Below are positions 57,167 through 64,000 of a stretch of 64,000 nucleotides of DNA, piece after piece. The notes under the pieces were generated by a model. The model was not told the origin of the DNA. It worked only from the letters and a program-made list of their open reading frames with translations, and did no database searches. Positions within the stretch are counted from its first letter, which is position 1. Every line of letters begins with the position of its first letter. The translations under genes were made by a program, and so were the position numbers. Source of the DNA: Inonotus obliquus (Eukaryota > Basidiomycota > Agaricomycetes > Hymenochaetales > Hymenochaetaceae); the NCBI GenBank assembly GCA_032164295.1, contig JAJHTX010000003.1, forward strand, positions 2,108,001 through 2,172,000. The letters run 5' to 3'.

Positions 57167-58647
57167 ATGGATGCTGTAGAGAGGGCTAATGCTGCGAAAC
57201 AGAAGAAATGGTGAGTTCGGAGATGGCTTTGGGTTGGATGTGAAGCGCTCAATGTTTCGTTGAAGGATCAAGGAGAAGAAAGTTGGAGAGGGTACCTATG
57301 CCGTCGTTTATATGGGTGCGATGCGTCTTGCTTGCTTGAAGAACGTCTAAGTGACGTCTGAGTGTTATACAGGCCGTGAAGCAGGCGCAGCGAGACAAGT
57401 CGCAATCAAGAAAATCAAAGTTGGCCAATTCAAGGATGGTCTTGACATGTCTGCTGTCCGGGAGGTCAAGTACCTGAGAGAGCTGCAGCATCCGAACGTT
57501 ATTGCAGTGTGTATATGTTACTTATTTTGCATTGAAACTCTTGATGCTAAACCAGTCCTTGATAGCTTTTTGACGTATTCTCTTCAAAGACCAACCTAAA
57601 CCTTGTACTCGAATTCCTCGACGCAGACCTTGAACTCGTCATCAAGGACAGATCTATTGTTTTCTTACCAGCAGATATCAAGAGCTGGCTAGCAATGACG
57701 TTTAGAGGACTAGAATTCTGCCATAGAAACTGGATTCTTCACCGAGTATGACCGAGATCGGATTACTGTGCCACTTCCAATGTAACTGATGATCTTTTTC
57801 TCCAGGATTTGAAACCCAACAACCTTCTCATTGCTTCCGACGGACAACTCAAAATCGCCGATTTCGGGTTGGCAAGAGACTTTGCTGACCCAGGTTACAA
57901 AATGACTTGTCAAGTTATCACGCGGTATAAGCTTTCCCTCTTTCTCGCCTTGCCACCCTTCCTAAAGACATCCTCCCTAGATGGTATCGACCACCCGAAC
58001 TCCTCTTCGGCTGTCGTTATTATGGTACAGGAGTCGACATCTGGTCGGTAGGGTGTATCTTTGCCGAACTAATGCTCCGAACTCCTTACCTCCCCGGTGA
58101 GAGCGATATGGACCAGCTCAAAACCATCTTTCGAGCGTTAGGGACTCCAACGGAGGACGAATGGCCGGTCAGTCTTTCACACACTCCCGCCGCGAACGTT
58201 GAAAGCACTTACAGTTCGGTGGTTTGATCTGTCGTTTAGGGCCACACAAAACTCCCCGACTACATAACAGTCGGTCAATTCCCAAAGCCAGCTTTACGGG
58301 ACCTCTTCACAGCCGCAACGCCCGAAGCGCTAAATCTACTCACCAAGTGCCTGGTGTACGAGCCGCGGAAGCGCATCTCATGCAAAGACGCGCTTAACCA
58401 TCCATATTTCTTCGCGCCTCCATATCCGACTCATCCGTCTAAACTTCCGAAGACTGCGAACCAGCTGGCTCCTCGAGCACTGGAAGAGGTCGACGGTAAT
58501 GTAAACCAAAACGCTCCAGGACCAGGCGTAAAGGCGAATGAGTCTAACAAGGCTGGCGCTCGGTTGAAACGCAAGGCGTCGATTTCGGATGCAGAAACGC
58601 GTTCCGTTGCTCGACGTTTGGACTTTACAAACATCAAGTCACCCTGA
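57167..58647 (+). CDS. KIN28: Kin28/CDK7, TFIIH-associated cyclin-dependent kinase
   Basis: Seven or eight exons give a complete kinase. Key parts are the Gly loop [10 protein letters not shown], Lys in [15 protein letters not shown], the PSTAIRE equivalent [54 protein letters not shown], the catalytic loop [34 protein letters not shown] and [12 protein letters not shown] with the activating Thr, and [20 protein letters not shown]. The match to the CDK7 group (Kin28, Mcs6) is close along the whole length. It phosphorylates the RNA polymerase II C-terminal domain in TFIIH. The C-terminus ends [11 protein letters not shown]. The 58169 intron uses a GTCAGT donor. Confidence 0.95.
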
Positions 58648-59040
58648 ACTAGTTTTCTCCAATCCAACACTCTTATCTTATGCTTTTCCTGTCGTATTCA
58701 CGCATGTTTCACACTAAAGGTCCGTTCTTTTATGACGCGACGCTCGCCGCCCTCCCCCTCTTTGCATTCTATAAAGAAAGAAGACGACTACGTGTACAAC
58801 AGATTAATAATACATTGGTAGATTGCAGCAGATAAATGATATGAAATGCGAATAAAATACAGCAAAGTACAATTGCAAGAGATAAAGGAAACAATGCGCA
58901 ACGTCAGCAGTAGCACTAGCGTATAAATCAGATGTGCAGATATGAAGATAATGCAGACGAAATGCGAACAGAAAAAAAGAGAGAGAAAGGAATTAGAGGA
59001 AAGAGGGAAGTGTTCAACAGAAACACACTAGTCTAGTCCA
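58648..59040. other. convergent 3' region
   Basis: A 393-bp AT-rich gap between the convergent Kin28 and nucleoporin-like genes, with several AATAAA-like words; no gene. Confidence 0.5.
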
Positions 59041-62000
59041 TCACGACCGGGACGCATCGCAAACTCTGCACTTCTCGGTCTCAGTCGACGGATTGCTGAG
59101 CATACAGGTTCCACACGTCCATGAGTTGCCGTTCATCTTTGGAGGAACCATTCCCGCCGCAGCCCAATCAAACGGCTTGATTACAGCAGGTGCCGATGAT
59201 TTTACGGGTACAACAGAAAGTTCAACTGCTTTCTTCTCTGTTTCTGGACGAGGCGAATCGCAGATCTTGCATTTCTCAATGGCTGTCGCCGGATTTTGGA
59301 GCATGCAAGTTGGACATTGCCAATCCCCGTTGGAAGGAGGTGCTGGAGGTCTCATCCCTGCAGCAGCGAAGTCGAATGGTTTCGTAGTCGAGGCTGAGAT
59401 GCCACTCGCCTGGCTACTAGACGAGTGAGCTGCGCCATTCATGTACGGCTTTTCCACCTTCTCCATTCCTGGACGAGGCGAATCACAGATTTTGCATTTC
59501 TCCACCGCTGTCGGCGGGTTTTGCAGCATGCAAGTTGAGCAGGTCCACTGACCATCAGCGACAGGCTTAGGCTTGAAGCCCGCGGCAGCGAAATCGAAAG
59601 CCTTTACAGCCGGAAGGCTCGAGGGTGGCTTGGAAGAGTTCCTGCCACTAAAGCCGTTCACGCCGTTTGCACCGCTAACTTTGTTTACACCATTCACCGT
59701 CAATTTCTTCGGCTCGTCCGCGTCCGAGCGAGGAGAATCACATATCGTGCATTTCTCGACAGCCGTAATAGGGTTATGTAACATGCAAGTCGGGCACCGC
59801 CATTGACCATTTCCTGCGGACGTGGGTGGCTTGATACCTGCAGCATTGAAGTCGAATGGCTTGATCGTTGGTATCGGGACGGCTGGAAGAGCAGGGCAAT
59901 TCATTGACATCCTCGCCTTGGAAAAGTCGAACTTCGGAAGCGAAGTAACGGGTAACTCCTTCACCGCAGCACGGGCATCCATATGGTCAACTTCAGTGAG
60001 GGCAGGCGGCGATTTGAAGACGAAGGGTGGTAGCTCATTCAACGGCAAAGTTAACGCAACCTCCTTCGGGTCTTTCTTCTCTTGAATGTCGGCAAGCGGT
60101 GAGCCCGGAGTCGTCATCTCCACAGTAGTGGGTGGAGTGGGCGAAGGAACTTTGGGCTCCTCATTTTCGTAGTCATCTGGGAGGAATGACGTGCGCAACT
60201 TTGAAGGTTCTCTCGGTACGGAGGATTTCCCTGACATCTTTGCATTCAACAAAGGAGTAAAGTGATTGGTTGAAGCTTTAGAAGATGACACTTTGGTTGA
60301 TGGAACCTTAGTGGCTACCTCCTTCGTATGTGGAACCCTATATGGGGACTCTTTCGTAGACTGAGCTTTGGACGTCACTTCCTTGACGGTGTTATTTGGA
60401 ATCGAGTCTTTGGGAGGCGTCACGTTAGCAGGCTGCTCCTTGGTAGATACGGTCCTGACCAACGCCTCTTTCGAAGAAACTTGGGTAGGAGAAGAAGCTT
60501 CAGCAGATGGACGAGAAGGGCCATGTCCAGGCTCCGGTGACGGGCTTCTCGACTCAATGATCACATTCGGTTTCACTGGGACCGAACGGCTTGTAGCATC
60601 GTCATCATCCTCGGAAACTTCTTCAATAGTAACCGTTCGGCGTTTCTTTGTCACTAGCTCTTCTTCAGGTTCTTGAAGTGAGCGTTTGTTCGTGACAACG
60701 GGGTCGAAAGTGTCAATGGGCTTTGACCTGGTTAGACCTGGAGGAGGTCGAGAGCGCTTCGCACCCTATTCAAAGGTAAGTGTAGCTCCAGTGAGCAGAC
60801 ACGGAAACGCACCTTTGGAACCGTTGCTTCAATGATTTCTCTCGCAGTCAACTCCGTCTTCTTCTCCGACTCTTTTGCCTTCGCAGCCTCTCTCTGCTTC
60901 TCCAACTCCTTCACTCTCAATCTCCGCTCAGACATCTTCTTCTTGTCCATCGGCCTGGATAGAGGTTTAACAGGGGCCGCTGTCTGGTACGGGTTCACTA
61001 CATCCGAATACCTCGGTCGGGGTGGTGCCTTCTCGACAATGTCTTGCACCAAAGTGCTAGTATAAGTCGGTCGGAAGCTCCTACTACTACTTGCGTTCAG
61101 GTTTGTTGGCATCGTGCTTGACTGCCTTGATGATGGGGATGATCCATTGACGGCATTACGCAGCGGAGATGATGTGTGAGGAGCCGCATATTGTCGGTTT
61201 GTACCAGGGCACTGCGTCCTTGGGGGAATCGACGGTCCAGCCTCCGCAGCATTGGAGGACGATGTTTGTGATCTTGTCAAATCAGGGCCACTCGACTTTT
61301 CAAATAATCTGCGGCGCTTGTAAGGGTCAAGTCTGGGAAGCATGGACGAAGCTGGACGTTTGCGGGTTTCCTCAGTCACACTGCGAGCGCTTCCTGCACC
61401 CCTCCATTCATAGGACCCGTTGGGATCCTTCTTCAAAGTCTTTGGTTGACGGGGAGGCGGAATATTGCTCTTGAAGGTTGGGAGCGAGGTAGAGCTATGG
61501 ATTCCAGAAATGTACGATGGAGTAGCACAAGAATTCGGCCCTGAATTAGGGAAAGGTGGTATGGATCTAGAAAGACCTTCTTGTTGAGATATTGGTTCAG
61601 GAGCGTGACTGGACTGTGCAGTTTTTGGTGACGGAAAGCTCGAAAAGCGCAGTTTGATTGGCGGCAATGGCCCTGAAAGAAATGAATGGCTATAGTATGC
61701 AAAAAAGGCATTACTCACTTTCGCCCCGTCTTCTTTCCAGGTATGTTTTCAGCCCTACCAGATCTCCATCACTGAAAGGTGTCTGACTTTGACACTTCTG
61801 CCATGCCCATTCTACGACTTCATCATCGGTCGATGCTGAGAATGGCGGCGAAGACGATACAGGATCCGACACTACGGGCTGGTTGGGGGGTTGGGAAAAG
61901 GTTTCGACGGCAGAACAAAGGTTTTGCGAAGGGACTGTAGTTGTGGCTTCCGCAGTGCTTGTGGGTATAGAAGACTCTGCAGACCGTGTGGGTCTGGTAG

Positions 62001-62460
62001 GTTCTGAGATACTCGCGGGTTGTACAGGAGCAAAAGGCTCTACCGTCTCCGCGACCTCATTAATCTCTATGCTGGAATCAGATGATGATTCCTCAGTCGA
62101 AGTTGTGGTGGCTTCGCTCTATAGTACGGTTCAATGGTCCGAAAAGGATGACAGCCACGTTGAAAGACGTACATCAGTCATTACAAAGTCCTCTTCCGGC
62201 ACAACAACCACATCGACTTCTTCCTTTTCCTTCTTCTTTGAAGAACCGAAGTAATTGAAAATGTTGAGATAGTCCAAGTATCCACTCCACTGCGATGGGA
62301 TGAGCGGGAGATAGTGGGAGAAAAGCGACGGTTGACGAACGCGGGAGGACTTCTTCTCTTTCTCTGATTCCTCCTCCGATCGACGGTATGGACACGCGCG
62401 AATTTCGCGCTGTTCCTTGCGATATACGGCGGGTAGTCTTCTGTTTGGGCTCATCTTCAT
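59041..62460 (-). CDS. nucleoporin-like protein with four RanBP2-type zinc fingers
   Basis: The chosen start gives MKMSPNRRLPAVYRKEQREI and a basic, disordered N-terminal region. After several exons comes a block DDEVVEWAWQKCQSQTPFSD with LVGLKTYLERRRGE, then long Ser/Pro-rich sequence, a charged helix (RRLRVKELEKQREAAKAKES) and KFDF/PFVF motifs. The C-terminal exon carries four units of a PFDFAAAG-like motif plus a W-x-C-x2-C-x10-C-x2-C finger: GQWRCPTCMLHNP, GQWTCSTCMLQNP, GDWQCPTCMLQNP, SWTCGTCMLSNP, each closing with KCxxCDSPR or CRVCDAS. Such fingers bind Ran in Nup153 and RanBP2. A Nup153/Nup1-like nuclear-basket role is inferred; another Ran- or ubiquitin-binding protein remains possible. 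Confidence 0.8.
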
Positions 62461-62787
62461 TTTTGAGGGGAATACACGAAGCTAGAGCGCAGAAAGCGTT
62501 GTAAAAAGCGAGATGGTGGTATGGGACGAACAATGCAAGCGGACTTTGTGGAACGTCTTTTGAAGCCACGCCTCTGGAAGGGCTTTCCCCGTGCGAACAC
62601 TAATCCGCTGACGTAAACTTTACGCGGCGCACAAACAATGTGCATTGACCAACAGTACTATACAACAGCAAATAACCCTTTCCTCCTTTACTTCCGAGAC
62701 AACCTCTTGGGCCTTGCCCCTGTAACAACAGCCGTAACAACGTGTTACGCACATCGTGTAACACCTCGTCACAACTTTCATCCCACC
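62461..62787. other. divergent promoter region
   Basis: A 327-bp gap between the divergent nucleoporin-like and complex I genes. No gene is visible. Confidence 0.5.
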
Positions 62788-63548
62788 ATGAAGGAGAGAA
62801 ATGTGACGACGCCCTACCCGCTCATCGACAGCGACCCTCACGCCTTCCGCGTCGTTCGCTACTTTCGTCCATCAGACTATGCGACCATCGCTGCTGGCAC
62901 AACGGCATTTCCCGCTGCTCTATACTTTTGGGGTTTGTGTCTGCTTCGGCAAATGTACCATTTTTGATTAACATCGGCTGCAGACATGGCTGATCCAACA
63001 CATCTGCGCATGAGGACAAGCCTTCGCCTAGGTGGATTCTTGGGCTTTCTCGGAGGATTCCTGTTGGCGTATCAACGATCAAGCTGTATGTCCTTTCTTG
63101 CTATTCCGACACTCAATCAACTCAATGAAAGTACTCTAACCTTCGTTGTTTTTACGTATCCCTGTCATGTTCATCGCGTCCACAGTCCGTTTCTGGGGCT
63201 GGTCCGAAAACAAGCGAGAGGAGGAGATGGACCTGGCGGAACTATCACAACGCGCCAAGGAGGGCAAGCCGCTTTACGGGGAATCCAATCAGCCCCTTTG
63301 GGTGCAAGGCGCTGCCCACAACAACTCACACTTTTCTCAGCTCAAATTCCGTGAGTTCCTTAATCTCTGTGGTGATTAGCTTTTCTGATGATTATTGGCA
63401 GAGGCCTTTCCCTGGTAATTGCTTCCGCTTTCTGAAGTCCGTAACTGAGCTAACTCGCAAAAGGTTCAACCTAGTCAACCATCCTCATCATGGCACAGAT
63501 CCAGCGAAGTATGGGGTGAGCTCGGAGGAAAAGAAGGATGGAGAATAA
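62788..63548 (+). CDS. NADH:ubiquinone oxidoreductase 21-kDa subunit (NUXM type)
   Basis: The protein starts MKERNVTTPYPLIDSDPHAF and continues VVRYFRPSDYATIAAGTTAF, then after an intron MADPTHLRMRTSLRLGGFLG with a membrane segment (GGFLGFLGGFLLAY), VRFWGWSENKREEEMDLAEL, and the conserved C-terminus FPWFNLVNHPHHGTDPAKYG. This is the fungal accessory subunit of mitochondrial complex I. Five exons are needed, including a 13-nt microexon (63402-63414) encoding most of QAFPW; without it the frame fails. The gene is complete and of normal length. Confidence 0.93.
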
Positions 63549-63852
63549 ATTGTCCCATCATGCACCAGGCCGTTTACTAATACCAAAGTTGTACTGATTG
63601 AAGGGCTGAACTTCCTCAATTCTCACTTATGAACTTTCATAAACCGGCGCCGGCATTATCCAGACGCTCAGATCCCTTTGTCCCAGGCTCTTTCATCAGA
63701 CTCCGCTTCCCTTTGTCAAGCATAAAGAATAACTTGGCTATCCCTCGCGTACTCTCCCGCTACCCCTGCGGCCTCGGTCTAGCAACGAATGGTATAGTCC
63801 TCCGTGATCCGTCCCTTGATTCATTGCCAGCGTCGCGGTACAACTCATTCCG
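63549..63852. other. 3' region of the complex I gene
   Basis: A gap of about 300 bp; a plus-strand open frame of 79 codons here has no family signal and is not called. Confidence 0.45.
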
Positions 63853-64000
63853 TCAATGCATATGTTGACTTTGGACGGCTACCAAGTCCTGTCTGTGATG
63901 GAGCATCGGTGTCAAAAAGTGTTGCCACTGCAGAGCTTCCGTGGTATCGCTTACCTTCTCATAGATCGTCTCGATCCATCGCATATTTGCTGCGGAATCA
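63853..64000 (-). CDS. edge of a minus-strand gene (partial)
   Basis: From the window edge the minus strand reads DSAANMRWIETIYEKVSDTT on to a stop at 63853-63855. GTAAGC directly after IYEK could be a splice donor, in which case the true exon ends near 63956. The texture is coding-like, but too little is visible to name a family. The remaining part lies beyond the window. Confidence 0.35.
   Translation of the reverse strand, partial: DSAANMRWIETIYEKVSDTTEALQWQHFLTPMLHHRQDLVAVQSQHMH

Noticed and set aside
1..64000. CRISPR arrays, operons, prokaryotic insertion sequences, biosynthetic cluster
   Set aside because: No regularly spaced repeats, no polycistronic layout and no PKS, NRPS or terpene-synthase genes are seen; this is eukaryotic DNA.

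Overview
The window is nuclear DNA of a filamentous basidiomycete, most likely an Agaricomycete. Almost every gene is cut by many short introns (about 45-80 nt, GT-AG), genes lie on both strands without operons, and several families point to this group: a Ste50/Ubc2-type adaptor carrying SAM, RA and two SH3 domains, a GH131 glucanase, an S53 sedolisin and a Zn2Cys6 regulator. I rebuilt exon chains by hand from open frames and splice sites. Gene coordinates run from start codon to stop codon and include introns.

Layout. 1-1573: 3' part of a TFIIIC subunit (+). 1574-2890: gene-free, with 7-bp tandem repeats. 2891-5296: secreted S53 peptidase (-). 5930-6001: tRNA-His (+). 6078-8590: alpha/beta hydrolase with TAP-like C-terminus (-). 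9009-10294: 2OG-Fe(II) dioxygenase-like protein (-). 10300-12300: accessory block with a large inverted repeat, a MITE-like element and a decayed copy of the dioxygenase gene. 12969-14152: GH131 (-). 15542-17995: orphan membrane protein (+). 18241-26025: App1 lipid phosphatase, Sec72, and a Zn2Cys6 transcription factor (all -). 26026-30312: gene-poor block with LTR-like repeats and coding-looking relics. 30313-32079: F-box/LRR-like gene and a small orphan (-). 32442-38545: a protein with gamma-ear-type motifs, then Ste50/Ubc2 (both +). 39211-45222: giant ankyrin protein with a nucleotidyltransferase-like N-terminus (-). 45459-49912: Pet117, Pig-F, serine carboxypeptidase (+). 50077-53392: SH3 protein and a class B J-protein (-). 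53643-58647: Ipi3, a possible gene relic, Kin28/CDK7 (+). 59041-62460: RanBP2 zinc-finger nucleoporin-like protein (-). 62788-63548: complex I 21-kDa subunit (+). 63853-end: edge of a minus-strand gene.

Most genes are housekeeping: Pol III and Pol II transcription (TFIIIC, Kin28), ribosome assembly (Ipi3), ER translocation and GPI-anchor synthesis (Sec72, Pig-F), respiration (Pet117, complex I 21-kDa) and signalling (Ste50/Ubc2). Secreted hydrolases (S53, GH131) sit close to the repeat-rich blocks. The least explained material is the nucleotidyltransferase-ankyrin fusion, the inverted-repeat/relic block at 10.3-12.3 kb, and the coding-looking relics at 26-30 kb and 56 kb.
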